A DNA stretch of 20,045 nt. Origin: Candidatus Aminicenantota bacterium (lineage in GTDB: Bacteria > Acidobacteriota > Aminicenantia > S016-38). The stretch is from NCBI GenBank assembly GCA_021161165.1, contig JAGHBF010000155.1, positions 1 to 20,045 on the forward strand, given 5' to 3'. The notes below the pieces were generated by a model, which saw only the letters and a program-made list of their open reading frames with translations, did not search any database and was not told where the DNA came from. The position numbers and the translations under genes were made by a program. Numbering within the stretch: position 1 is the first letter of the stretch; each line of letters starts with the position of its first letter. Below, in pieces: positions 1-7,418 of the stretch.

Positions 1-350
1 GAGCATTTCTTGTTCTTCTTACAGGAGCTCCTGATTTTATAGCTGAAAATTTCAAGGTGCTCGGGTTTGAGAAAATAGTTGCCAGTGTAGTAGAGGAAAA
101 GGATGGTAAATTTACGGGTGAACTTATCGAATATCCCAGCGGCAAGAGAAAAAGAGAAATAGTGGAAGACCTTGCTAAACAATATGGGATAATGCTTGGA
201 GAAAGCTATGGTTACGGTAATAGTTCTGCTGATGCCCATTTTCTGTCTCTTCTGGGGGATCCTGTTGCAGTAAATCCCTCCAGAAAACTGAAGGAAATAG
301 CTCTAAGAAACGGTTGGAGAGTGGAGTACTGGAATTATTCACGAAGATAA
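1..350 (+). CDS. HAD-IB family phosphatase, C-terminal part (5' end outside window)
   Basis: The reading frame is open from the window edge (first full codon at base 3) to TAA at 348-350, so the GTG at 57 is internal and the N-terminus with the nucleophile DxD motif lies outside the window. What remains matches the second half of a HAD subfamily IB (SerB-like) hydrolase. There is a motif II threonine in LLTGAPDF, a motif III lysine region in PSGKRKREIV, and a motif IV block YGNSSADAHFL followed by GDPVAVNPSRKL. The first motif IV Asp of the common GDSxxD form is Asn here, which I believe also occurs in related proteins. It is probably a cytoplasmic phosphomonoesterase. Relatives often act on small phosphorylated metabolites or sit beside acyltransferases, but the substrate cannot be named. 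It converges on the next gene with a 12-base overlap. Confidence 0.8.
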   Translation, partial: AFLVLLTGAPDFIAENFKVLGFEKIVASVVEEKDGKFTGELIEYPSGKRKREIVEDLAKQYGIMLGESYGYGNSSADAHFLSLLGDPVAVNPSRKLKEIALRNGWRVEYWNYSRR

Positions 351-1865
351 AAGCTTTTTTATTTTCTTTGCCTGGTTGCTATAAATTTTTCTAAAATGAT
401 ATCCGTAAATTTCGAAGGTAATTGTAAGTGGTAGTAATTTCGGTTTTTTAAAAAGGGTTTTGAAAATGGATTTCCAGTAATAAATTCTGCCCCTGTCCAG
501 AATCCCTATTACAAAAATAGAACGCAGGAAGGCAAGGAATCTATTAGCCGTTAACCTGTACTTTGCTCTCACCTTAGGTCTATATATATCGATAAAGGAC
601 TTAACCCTTTCGTAAAGATACTTTTGTGAATAAAGCTTTTCTACAACCTCTTTATATCCACGGAGAAGTTCTTTATAGTCCATTTTTGGAATGAAATTAA
701 TGGAAAAGTCTGTATTATTTGCCACAAAGTCTTTTAATATACGTCCCTGCTTTTTTAATTTTTCATAAAGCTTTGTTCCTTTGGGTGCCTGTAAAAGCCC
801 TACCATCGCGGTGATTATTCCCGTTTTCTGAATGAATTTCACCATAGAGTTGAAAATTCCTGGAGTATCATTGTCAAATCCCAGAATAAATCCTCCCTGA
901 ACAATAAGCCCGTGTTGATGGATTATTTTTATAGCTTCTTCCAGGTTTCTCCGGTAATTTTGCATTTTGTGAGCTTCCTTCAAACTATCAGGATTGGGAC
1001 TTTCTATTCCGATAAAGACCTCGTCAAATCCTGCTTCAACCATCATTTTCATAAGTTCTTCGTCATCTGCGAGATTTATAGATGCCTCAGTGAAAAACCG
1101 GAAAGGATAGTTTCTGAATCTGGACCAGTTTATAAGAGCAGGGAGGATTTCTTCCTTCAACTTTCTTTTATTTCCTATAAAATTATCGTCCACGAAGAAA
1201 ACCCCTCCTTCCCAGCCGAGGTGATATAAAGACTCAAGTTCTTCTATAAGCTGTTTTGAGGATTTAGTCCTTGGTCTGTGTCCATAAAGAAGAGGTATAT
1301 CACAGAACTCGCAATTATAAGGGCAACCCCTTGAAAATTGCACATTCATGGAGGAATACCTTTTCATTTTTACAAGATCAAATCTTGGAACAGGTGTTCT
1401 CTCAATATCTGCGAACCTTTCCGGAAAGTATATAGGTTCTGGTTTTCCTTTTTCCAGGTCCTCGAGGAATTTAGGAAGAGTTACCTCTGCTTCGCCGAGA
1501 ACAAGATGGTCAACACTGCTTGTGAATTCATCAAAGTGCATAGTAAAAAGAGGGCCACCTGCTATAATAGTTTTGCCCCGTTTTTTTGCCCTTTTTATTA
1601 TTTCCTCTACTGATTTTCTCTGAACAGCCATTGCGCTTATCATTACAAAGTCAGCCCAGTCTATTTCCCTGGCTGTGAGATTTTCAATATTTAAATCCAC
1701 CAGCTTAAGCTCCCAATCAGAAGGTAAAAGAGAAGCCACAGTAAGGAGTCCGAGCGGTGGAAAAGTGGAACTTTTCCCGATAAATTTTAGTGCGTATTTA
1801 AAGCTCCAGAAGGTATCTTCAGGATAAGCAGGATATACCATAAGAGCTTTGATTTTATTTTTCAT
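339..1865 (-). CDS. B12-binding domain radical SAM protein (DUF4070-like C-terminus)
   Basis: This 508-residue protein has an N-terminal Rossmann-type cobalamin-binding region (about 1-150, with FPPLGLLTVASLL and IIAGGPLFT). A radical SAM barrel follows, with the CX3CX2C cluster motif in RGCPYNCEFCDI (Cys181, 185, 188). About 200 C-terminal residues resemble the DUF4070 extension of this class. The family uses a 4Fe-4S cluster and S-adenosylmethionine, usually with cobalamin, for methylation or other radical chemistry. The hopanoid C-2 methylase HpnP shares this architecture, but I cannot assign that substrate. The minus-strand ATG has an AAAGGGGG ribosome site about five bases upstream and a TATAAT box before it. 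The gene diverges from ntrY. No biosynthetic neighbours are visible that would name the substrate. Confidence 0.85.
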   Translation of the reverse strand: MKNKIKALMVYPAYPEDTFWSFKYALKFIGKSSTFPPLGLLTVASLLPSDWELKLVDLNIENLTAREIDWADFVMISAMAVQRKSVEEIIKRAKKRGKTIIAGGPLFTMHFDEFTSSVDHLVLGEAEVTLPKFLEDLEKGKPEPIYFPERFADIERTPVPRFDLVKMKRYSSMNVQFSRGCPYNCEFCDIPLLYGHRPRTKSSKQLIEELESLYHLGWEGGVFFVDDNFIGNKRKLKEEILPALINWSRFRNYPFRFFTEASINLADDEELMKMMVEAGFDEVFIGIESPNPDSLKEAHKMQNYRRNLEEAIKIIHQHGLIVQGGFILGFDNDTPGIFNSMVKFIQKTGIITAMVGLLQAPKGTKLYEKLKKQGRILKDFVANNTDFSINFIPKMDYKELLRGYKEVVEKLYSQKYLYERVKSFIDIYRPKVRAKYRLTANRFLAFLRSIFVIGILDRGRIYYWKSIFKTLFKKPKLLPLTITFEIYGYHFRKIYSNQAKKIKKLLSS

Positions 1866-1883
1866 TTTTCCCCCTTTATTGAA

Positions 1884-1889
1884 ATTATA
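1884..1889 (-). promoter_or_regulatory. -10 box for the minus-strand radical SAM gene
   Basis: The minus strand reads TATAAT here, 18 bases before the ATG. It implies a start near 1877 and a leader of about 12 bases that carries the AAAGGGGG ribosome site. No good -35 hexamer stands at 16-18 bases spacing, so only the -10 element is supported. Confidence 0.45.
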
Positions 1890-1956
1890 CTCCTCTTAAA
1901 AAATATTTTTTGCTTACCAGATGTTTTACAAGGAAAAACAGTATGGATGGGTAAAA

Positions 1957-1965
1957 TGATATAAT
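1957..1965 (+). promoter_or_regulatory. Extended -10 promoter for ntrY
   Basis: The bases TGATATAAT form a perfect extended -10 (TGn-TATAAT). No -35 box is evident, which fits extended -10 promoters. Six bases separate the box from the GTG start at 1972, so the expected transcription start falls on or beside the start codon. There is no Shine-Dalgarno sequence before the GTG, which points to a leaderless message. Confidence 0.5.
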
Positions 1966-1971
1966 TTCCTT

Positions 1972-4062
1972 GTGCTCAGGAGAAGGATTTTAATATCGGC
2001 TGCAGGGATAATAGGGATTTTCATCCTGCTTTTTGCAGTAGAAACATATATCTCTAAAATTTCACCAGTTGCCGGTCCCTCTGAAACATTGCTCCTGTTT
2101 TTCCTATGGAATATAGTGATTATTCTTTTCCTTGCCCTTCTGGTAGTTCTTGGCAGGACCTTTTTTAAGCTGTATTTAGAGAGAAGGAATATGGTGGTGG
2201 GGTCAAAACTCAAAACAAAGCTCGTAATGTTTTTCTTCCTGTTTTCACTTTTTCCCACAATAATGTTTTTTATTTTTTCATCAGATATAATAGTTCGCTC
2301 TGTGGAAAGCTGGTTTAAAACTCCCATAGACAGCGTCATAAAGGAAATTGATTCTCTTTCGGATGAATATTATAGAAGCTGGGAGCCTTATCTTCTTCAC
2401 TATGCAAAATTGATAAGAAAGGAAATCCAGAATGAGCGGGGATTCAATCCTATTTTTTCCACAGTGAGAAGGAAAATGATTGAATATAACATTGATCTTG
2501 TTGGAGTATTTGAAGAAGAGACGGAAATTTTCACACTTTTGAATCCATCTCTTCCTCTTCATGCTTACAGAGACGTCTCCAGCATTGCATTAAAAAAAGG
2601 TGTTATAGGTGAAGATACGTGTGTAATAGATAGAATGGAGAAAGGCGACATTATAAGATGTATAGCCGCAAGCAGCAGAGATTCGAGATATGTTGTAGTG
2701 GTGGGAAAATTTATTCCCCAGAGTGTTTCTCAGAGAGTGGCTCTCGTAAAATCAATAGTGGCAAGATACCGGGAAATGAGATTGCTGAGCGACCCGATGA
2801 AGACTACTTATATTTTGCTATTACTTCTGCTTTCTTTTTTAGTGCTTTTCGCTTCTTCCTGGGTGGGACTTCATCTTGCTAGGAACATCACAGAGCCAGT
2901 GGAAAGACTACTTGCCGGGACAGAAAAGCTATCAAGAGGAGATTTCTCTGTAAAAATTGACTACAAGGGCAGTGATGAGATCGGGCAACTGGTAGAAGCA
3001 TTTAACCGCATGGTTGAAGAACTTGAGAAGCAGAAAAAAGAAATTGAGGATAGAAAAAATTACATAGAGGTGCTCCTTGATGCTATCAATCCGGGAGTAA
3101 TCGGGATTTCTTCGGATGGCAGAATCATTTCCGCAAATCCCTCTGCGAAGCGTCTACTTGGGCTGAAAGGAGAAATTGGGAAACCTGTTGAGGAGGCAAT
3201 AAGACACGATGAACTCGTGAAAGTAATAAAGGAAGGAATAAAAAAAGGAGAACCACTAGAATCAAAGGAAATAATCTTACACTCAGAAGATGAGGCAAAG
3301 CATATGGTTTTAAATTTTGTCCCCATACAGGGAGACGGAGAGATTAAGGGCTACATTGCTGTTCTTGAAGATATAACGCCTATTGTTAACACCCAGAAAA
3401 TGGAAGTGTGGAGGGAAGTTGCAACCAGAGTTGCCCACGAAATTAAGAATCCTTTAACTCCAATAAATCTTTCGGCGCAGAGAATTATAAGCAAGGTAAA
3501 TTCCCCTTCTCCTGACCTTAAGGAAATTGAGAGGGCTGCCAGAACCATTCTTTCTGAAATAATTACGATCAAGTCTCTGGCTGAGGATTTCTCCCAGATG
3601 GCGAGGATGCCCCAGATGAGGAAAATTCCTTATTCTCTTAGAAAACTTCTCGTAGAACTTTATGATTCTTACAGAAGCACTTATCCTCAAATCAATTTTT
3701 CCCTTGATGTGGATAATTCCTTACCCGAGGTGCTTTACTTTGATCCTGACCAGATAAAGAGAGCTGTAAGAAATCTATTAAATAATGCAGTAGAAGCTGT
3801 GGGGGAGGGAGACTCCATTGAAGTAAAAGCAGAGATTGACCTTGAGAAAGGTGTGTGGAGGGTGGAAGTGTCAGATACAGGTCCAGGAATTCCTGATGAG
3901 GATAAACCAAAGATATTCAATCCATATTTTTCAAAAAAGAAAGGTGGCTCCGGTCTTGGCCTTTCTATAGTAATGCACATAATAAAAGAACATAATGGTA
4001 AAATTTTTGTCAGGGATAACTCTCCGCGAGGAGCAAAATTCGTTATTGAGGTGCCAATTTGA
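1972..4062 (+). CDS. ntrY: NtrY-like membrane sensor histidine kinase
   Basis: This is a 696-residue two-component kinase. Three hydrophobic segments lie near the N-terminus (about 7-28, 40-61, 84-105). They are followed by an extracytoplasmic sensor region of about 170 residues with two cysteines (217, 230) and a fourth membrane segment (about 278-303). The cytoplasmic part has HAMP (about 300-353), PAS (about 365-470), a HisKA box with phospho-acceptor His489 in VAHEIKNPLTP, and a HATPase domain with N box NNAVEAV, DTGPGIP and GGSGLGLS. This order is that of NtrY, which responds to nitrogen status or redox in proteobacteria; the signal here is unknown. GTG is chosen as the start because an in-frame stop lies just upstream (1957-1959) and the first membrane helix begins at once. 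Its stop overlaps the next gene as TTGA, so the partner is the adjacent NtrX-like regulator. Confidence 0.9.
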   Translation: MLRRRILISAAGIIGIFILLFAVETYISKISPVAGPSETLLLFFLWNIVIILFLALLVVLGRTFFKLYLERRNMVVGSKLKTKLVMFFFLFSLFPTIMFFIFSSDIIVRSVESWFKTPIDSVIKEIDSLSDEYYRSWEPYLLHYAKLIRKEIQNERGFNPIFSTVRRKMIEYNIDLVGVFEEETEIFTLLNPSLPLHAYRDVSSIALKKGVIGEDTCVIDRMEKGDIIRCIAASSRDSRYVVVVGKFIPQSVSQRVALVKSIVARYREMRLLSDPMKTTYILLLLLLSFLVLFASSWVGLHLARNITEPVERLLAGTEKLSRGDFSVKIDYKGSDEIGQLVEAFNRMVEELEKQKKEIEDRKNYIEVLLDAINPGVIGISSDGRIISANPSAKRLLGLKGEIGKPVEEAIRHDELVKVIKEGIKKGEPLESKEIILHSEDEAKHMVLNFVPIQGDGEIKGYIAVLEDITPIVNTQKMEVWREVATRVAHEIKNPLTPINLSAQRIISKVNSPSPDLKEIERAARTILSEIITIKSLAEDFSQMARMPQMRKIPYSLRKLLVELYDSYRSTYPQINFSLDVDNSLPEVLYFDPDQIKRAVRNLLNNAVEAVGEGDSIEVKAEIDLEKGVWRVEVSDTGPGIPDEDKPKIFNPYFSKKKGGSGLGLSIVMHIIKEHNGKIFVRDNSPRGAKFVIEVPI

Positions 4063-4829
4063 GAAGAGGAAGGGTGTTGATAGTTGACGACGAGGACAAT
4101 ATAAGAAAAGTCCTCAGGGAGATACTTGAAGATGAAGGTTTTGAGGTGGAAGAAGCAGAATCCGGGGAAGAAGCTCTAACTTTGAATGGGCGTAAGATGT
4201 TTGACCTTGTTTTCCTGGATATTTGGCTTCCCGGGATAGATGGATTGGAAGTGTTAAAGAGAATGAGGGAAGGAGAATTTTCTCCTTATGTGGTTATGAT
4301 TTCAGGCCATGGTAACATTCAAACTGCGGTGGAAGCCACTAAGCTCGGCGCATATGATTTTATAGAAAAGCCCCTTTCCCTGGAAAAAATTATCCTGACA
4401 GCAAAAAATGCAGTGAGAGAGAAAAGACTCCAGGACGAAAATAGGTTGCTTAAAACTGCAGAAGAGAATGTGGTTCTTATCGGGGAAAGTCCTGCGCTGA
4501 AAAGTATAAGAAGGCTCATAGATGAAGTTGCCCCTACTGAGGGGACAGTTTTTATAACTGGAGAAAACGGTACTGGAAAAGAGCTGGTTGCGCGTCTCAT
4601 CCATTTAAAGAGTAAGAGAAAGGGTGGGAGTTTTGTCCCTATAAATTGTGCTGCCATCCCTGATGAGCTTATTGAGAGTGAACTTTTTGGATATGTAAAA
4701 GGAGCCTTTACAAATGCTTTCAAGAACAAACAGGGTAAGCTTCAGCTGGCGGATGGAGGGACACTTTTCCTTGACGAGATTGGTGACATGAGCCTTAAAA
4801 CACAGGCCAAAATTGCTCAGAGTCCTTGA
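4059..4829 (+). CDS. ntrX: NtrX-like sigma54 response regulator, N-terminal part (frameshifted)
   Basis: This is the 5' part of a sigma54-dependent response regulator. The receiver domain spans residues 1-120, with acidic pair Asp10/Asp11, phospho-acceptor Asp54 in FLDIWLP, the switch Ser in MISGHG, and Lys in FIEKP. The AAA+ domain begins near 138 with Walker A GENGTGKE (168-175). The sigma54-contact loop is GAFTNA, differing from the usual GAFTGA, and the Walker B is GGTLFLDEIGDM. After SLKTQAK (to Lys251) the frame is lost and ends six codons later at TGA 4827-4829. The rest of the protein continues in another frame from 4813. Its TTG start overlaps the ntrY stop (TTGA) and has GAGGTG upstream, so the two genes are translationally coupled. 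As read, this product lacks sensor I, the arginine finger, sensor II and the DNA-binding domain. Confidence 0.82.
   Translation: MRRGRVLIVDDEDNIRKVLREILEDEGFEVEEAESGEEALTLNGRKMFDLVFLDIWLPGIDGLEVLKRMREGEFSPYVVMISGHGNIQTAVEATKLGAYDFIEKPLSLEKIILTAKNAVREKRLQDENRLLKTAEENVVLIGESPALKSIRRLIDEVAPTEGTVFITGENGTGKELVARLIHLKSKRKGGSFVPINCAAIPDELIESELFGYVKGAFTNAFKNKQGKLQLADGGTLFLDEIGDMSLKTQAKIAQSP
4809..4812 (+). other. Single-base frameshift site in ntrX
   Basis: A run of four A bases stands where family sequence calls for three. With three, the frame reads Lys-Leu-Leu-Arg-Val-Leu-Glu, the usual AAA+ sequence after SLKTQAK, and joins the two halves into one protein of about 454 residues, a normal NtrX length. 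With four, the frame runs into a stop 15 bases later. The site may be a real mutation or a sequencing or assembly error. Confidence 0.85.
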
Positions 4830-5424
4830 AGAGCAGAAATTTGAACCTCTGGGCTCTACCGAGTCAGTTGAAATAGATACAAGGATAATTGCAGCCACCA
4901 ATAAGGAGATAGAAAAAGAAATAAAAGAAGGTAGGTTTAGAGAGGACCTATATTACAGAATAAATGTAATCCCTATTCACATCCCTCCTTTGAGGGAAAG
5001 AAAGGAGGATATAATACCCATTGCCGAATATTATCTCGAATTTTTCGGGAAAAAATATGGGAAACCAGGACTTCGTTTTTCAGAAAGAGCCAAAAATGCT
5101 CTTCTTTTATATCCCTGGTTTGGAAATGTTCGTGAGCTAAAGAACGTGGTAGAAAGAGTGGTTATTCTTAAACATGATAATTTAATAAAAGCTGACGATC
5201 TTCATCTTATACCAAGGAGAGAAGAGGAGAGTTTTTTGTTTACCTTTAATTCTTTGCAGGAAGCAAAGGAAGCTTTTGAGAGGGCCTTTCTTGAGAAGAA
5301 GCTCAGGGAGAACAACTGGAACGTGAAGCGCACTGCAGAGGTGCTGGGTATAGACCGGTCATATCTTCACAGAAAAATCAGACAATATGGCATAGGAAAG
5401 GAGAGTACAAATGGTGAAGGTTAG
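4813..5424 (+). CDS. ntrX: NtrX-like sigma54 response regulator, C-terminal part (frameshifted)
   Basis: This 203-residue frame is the remainder of the regulator. The AAA+ domain continues with LRVLEEQKFEPLGS, the sensor I segment IIAATNKE, the arginine-finger region GRFREDLYYRIN and PPLRERKEDI. Sensor II is GNVRELKNVVER (104-115). A Fis-type helix-turn-helix lies near the end (about 165-193, NNWNVKRTAEVLGIDRSYLHRKIR) for binding upstream activator sites. The nominal TTG at 4813 is simply the in-frame Leu codon of the intact gene. No ribosome site precedes it, so independent expression is doubtful. Without the Walker A and GAFTNA parts it could bind DNA but not activate transcription. Its end overlaps gltX by 14 bases. 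Confidence 0.82.
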   Translation: MLRVLEEQKFEPLGSTESVEIDTRIIAATNKEIEKEIKEGRFREDLYYRINVIPIHIPPLRERKEDIIPIAEYYLEFFGKKYGKPGLRFSERAKNALLLYPWFGNVRELKNVVERVVILKHDNLIKADDLHLIPRREEESFLFTFNSLQEAKEAFERAFLEKKLRENNWNVKRTAEVLGIDRSYLHRKIRQYGIGKESTNGEG

Positions 5425-6835
5425 GTTTGCTCCTTCACCTACCGGACACCTGCATGTAGGTGGAGCAAGGACTGCGCTTTTTAACTGGTTATTTGCAAGG
5501 AAAAATGACGGGAAATTCGTGCTAAGAATCGAGGACACCGATGTAGAACGTTCGTCAAAGGAAATGAGCTTTGAAATTTTAAACGCCCTTAACTGGTTAA
5601 AACTGGACTGGGATGAAGGTCCGGTCTATCAGAGCAGAAGATTGAGAATTTATCAGAGAATGGCAGAGAGGCTGATTAAGGAAGGGAAGGCATATTACTG
5701 CTATTGCACCAGGGAAGATATAGAAGAGAGAAAGAAAAGAGCGGAGGAACAGGGAAAATCCTGGAAATACGATAGAAGATGCCTTAATTTGAAAGAAGAT
5801 GAGATAGAAAGATTTAAAAAAGAAGGGAGGCCCAGAGCTGTTAGATTTATAATCCCTGAGGGGAAAACGGAATTTCATGACCTGGTCCTCGGTGATATTT
5901 CTGTCGATAACGAAGAGATAGAGGATTTTGTCCTTCTTAAATCCGATGGTTATCCAACATATCATCTTTCAGTCGTAGTTGATGATCATCTATTGGGAAT
6001 TACTCATGTTATAAGAGGTGCAGACCATATAGCAAATACACCCAAACAGATTCTTCTCTATAAGGCTTTCGGTTGGAATCCCCCTCTTTTTGCCCACCTC
6101 CCTTTAATTCTCGGTCCTGACAGAAAAAAGTTGAGCAAGAGACATGGGGAAACTTCTCTTCTCGCTTTTAGAGACAGGGGATATCTTTCACTTGCCATGT
6201 TCAATTTTTTAGCCCAGTTAAGCTGGTCTCCAGGAGAGGACAAAGAGTTCTACGAGATTAATGAACTCGTGGAAAGGTTTGACCTTAATAAAGTTCGTCA
6301 TTCCAATCCTGTGTTCGATTTTGAGAAACTTTCGTGGTTGAATGCCCGCATGATCTCCAGGCTTCCTGTGGAAAGAATATGGGATGAGCTTGTTCCTTTT
6401 TTACAAAAAGAGGGTATCCTGGAGGACTTAGAAAAAAACATGGATTGGGCAATAAAAATGTTAAGCATTGTGAAGGAAAGGACCAGAAATCTTGTAGAGC
6501 TGGCGTCCACCGCAAGAAGATATGTAAGAAGGGATTTTAATTACAACGAGGATGCGATTAGAAAATACTGGAAGGATGGAGTTAAAGAAGGCCTTAAAAG
6601 ATTAAAAAGTGTTTTTGAAAAATTAGAAGTTTTTGATGCTTCTACTACAGAAAAAGCTTTAAGAGAACTTGCGGAGGAGCTGGGATTGAAAGCAGCCAGA
6701 CTCATTCATCCATTAAGAATAGCTCTTTTAGGTGAAAGGGTTTCTCCCGGAATTTTTGATGTGCTTGAAATATTAGGGAAAGAAGAAACTCTTGCAAGGA
6801 TGGAAAGGGCTCTTAAGGAGCTTCCAGATGTCTAA
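5411..6835 (+). CDS. gltX: Glutamate--tRNA ligase
   Basis: This 474-residue class I aminoacyl-tRNA synthetase charges tRNA-Glu with glutamate in the cytoplasm. The HIGH-type signature PSPTGHLHVGGAR is at residues 8-20 and the KMSKS-type loop KLSKR at 240-244. Glutamate and adenylate pocket residues are in VLRIEDTD. Cys97-x-Cys99 with Tyr120-x3-Cys124 matches the zinc-binding pattern of the bacterial enzyme. IRGADHIANTPKQ and LYKAFGW are typical of the connecting region. The C-terminal helical anticodon-binding part is complete. ATG 5411 has AAGGAGAG six bases upstream and lies inside the end of the ntrX frame. Whether the enzyme is discriminating or also charges tRNA-Gln cannot be read here, because no gatCAB genes are in view. 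Confidence 0.96.
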   Translation: MVKVRFAPSPTGHLHVGGARTALFNWLFARKNDGKFVLRIEDTDVERSSKEMSFEILNALNWLKLDWDEGPVYQSRRLRIYQRMAERLIKEGKAYYCYCTREDIEERKKRAEEQGKSWKYDRRCLNLKEDEIERFKKEGRPRAVRFIIPEGKTEFHDLVLGDISVDNEEIEDFVLLKSDGYPTYHLSVVVDDHLLGITHVIRGADHIANTPKQILLYKAFGWNPPLFAHLPLILGPDRKKLSKRHGETSLLAFRDRGYLSLAMFNFLAQLSWSPGEDKEFYEINELVERFDLNKVRHSNPVFDFEKLSWLNARMISRLPVERIWDELVPFLQKEGILEDLEKNMDWAIKMLSIVKERTRNLVELASTARRYVRRDFNYNEDAIRKYWKDGVKEGLKRLKSVFEKLEVFDASTTEKALRELAEELGLKAARLIHPLRIALLGERVSPGIFDVLEILGKEETLARMERALKELPDV

Positions 6836-7367
6836 GTTTAAATTTAAAAGGCTCGAGATACCTGATGTGATTCTTATCGAGCCAACTGTTTTTGAAGACC
6901 AGCGGGGTTTTTTCCTTGAGTCTTATAATTTAAAAGAATTCGAAGCCTTTGGGATAAATGTCAATTTTGTTCAGGATAACCATTCCAGGTCAAAAAAAGG
7001 GGTTATAAGAGGCCTTCATTTTCAAAAAGGGAAAATGGCTCAGGCGAAGCTTGTAAGGGTTGTAAAAGGGGAAATATTTGATGTTGCTGTGGATATAAGA
7101 AAAGGATCATCTTATTATGGTAAATGGGTGGCTGTTACACTATCGGAAAACAACAAAAGGATGCTTTTCATCCCTGAAGGATTTGCCCATGGGTTCTGTG
7201 TGCTTTCTGAAGAGGCAGATGTTCTTTACAAGGCCTCAAATTTTTATTCTCCTGAGCACGAAGGCGGGATAAGATGGGATGATCCTGACCTTGCTATTCC
7301 ATGGCCAGTGGACAATCCTATAGTCTCTCTGAAAGATAGAAATCTTCCATTTCTTAGTAAGATTTAA
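6828..7367 (+). CDS. rfbC: dTDP-4-dehydrorhamnose 3,5-epimerase
   Basis: This 179-residue cupin enzyme epimerises C3 and C5 of dTDP-4-keto-6-deoxyglucose in dTDP-rhamnose synthesis. Catalytic-site landmarks are DQRGFFLESYN, the His in GVIRGLHFQ, the Asp in FDVAVDIRKGS, the IPEGFAHGFCVLSE segment, and GGIRWDDPDLAIPWP near the end. Length is normal for RmlC/RfbC. I choose ATG 6828 over the longer frame from 6792 because AAGGAG stands seven bases before it and homology begins there. It overlaps the gltX stop by eight bases. The other rhamnose genes (rmlA, rmlB, rmlD) are not in the window, so the pathway must be completed elsewhere, or the enzyme makes another deoxysugar. An intrinsic terminator follows 13 bases after the stop. 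Confidence 0.93.
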   Translation: MSKFKFKRLEIPDVILIEPTVFEDQRGFFLESYNLKEFEAFGINVNFVQDNHSRSKKGVIRGLHFQKGKMAQAKLVRVVKGEIFDVAVDIRKGSSYYGKWVAVTLSENNKRMLFIPEGFAHGFCVLSEEADVLYKASNFYSPEHEGGIRWDDPDLAIPWPVDNPIVSLKDRNLPFLSKI

Positions 7368-7380
7368 CCTTCAAAACTTG

Positions 7381-7413
7381 AAATTTTCTCTTGACAAAAA
7401 GAGAAAATTTTTT
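7381..7413 (+). terminator. Intrinsic terminator of the ntrY-rfbC operon
   Basis: A perfect 12-base inverted repeat, AAATTTTCTCTT (7381-7392) and AAGAGAAAATTT (7399-7410), is separated by a six-base loop and followed by T bases to 7413. The stem is AT-rich, hence only moderately stable. It overlaps the promoter of the next operon, and a short extra palindrome (TTCAA-AAC-TTGAA, 7370-7382) lies just before it. Confidence 0.65.
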
Positions 7414-7418
7414 AAAAT
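7391..7418 (+). promoter_or_regulatory. Sigma70-type promoter of the tetR-envelope operon
   Basis: A consensus -35 TTGACA (7391-7396) and a -10 TAAAAT (7413-7418) are separated by 16 bases. Transcription would start near 7425, inside the first inverted-repeat operator. The -35 begins within the left arm of the terminator hairpin and runs into its loop, while the right arm fills the spacer. It is the only clear promoter I see before the genes that run to 19960. Confidence 0.8.

Noticed and set aside
347..362. ATAAAA-GCTT-TTTTAT palindrome as a bidirectional terminator
   Set aside because: The stem is six bases of almost pure A-T and lies within the coding end of the radical SAM gene; too weak to call.
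912..1623. Plus-strand open frames opposite the minus-strand radical SAM gene
   Set aside because: They lack ribosome sites and recognisable motifs, and the opposite strand encodes a complete protein with cluster cysteines.
4319..4729. Minus-strand frame of 136 codons within ntrX
   Set aside because: It mirrors the conserved receiver and AAA+ sequence in antisense; its serine- and phenylalanine-rich product has no domain.
4806..4829. Programmed ribosomal frameshift in ntrX
   Set aside because: A four-A run is short for slippage, no stimulatory structure or Shine-Dalgarno stands at the right place, and NtrX is not known to use recoding.
6792..6827. Longer rfbC start within gltX
   Set aside because: The extra residues do not fit the family and ATG 6828 has a clear AAGGAG site.
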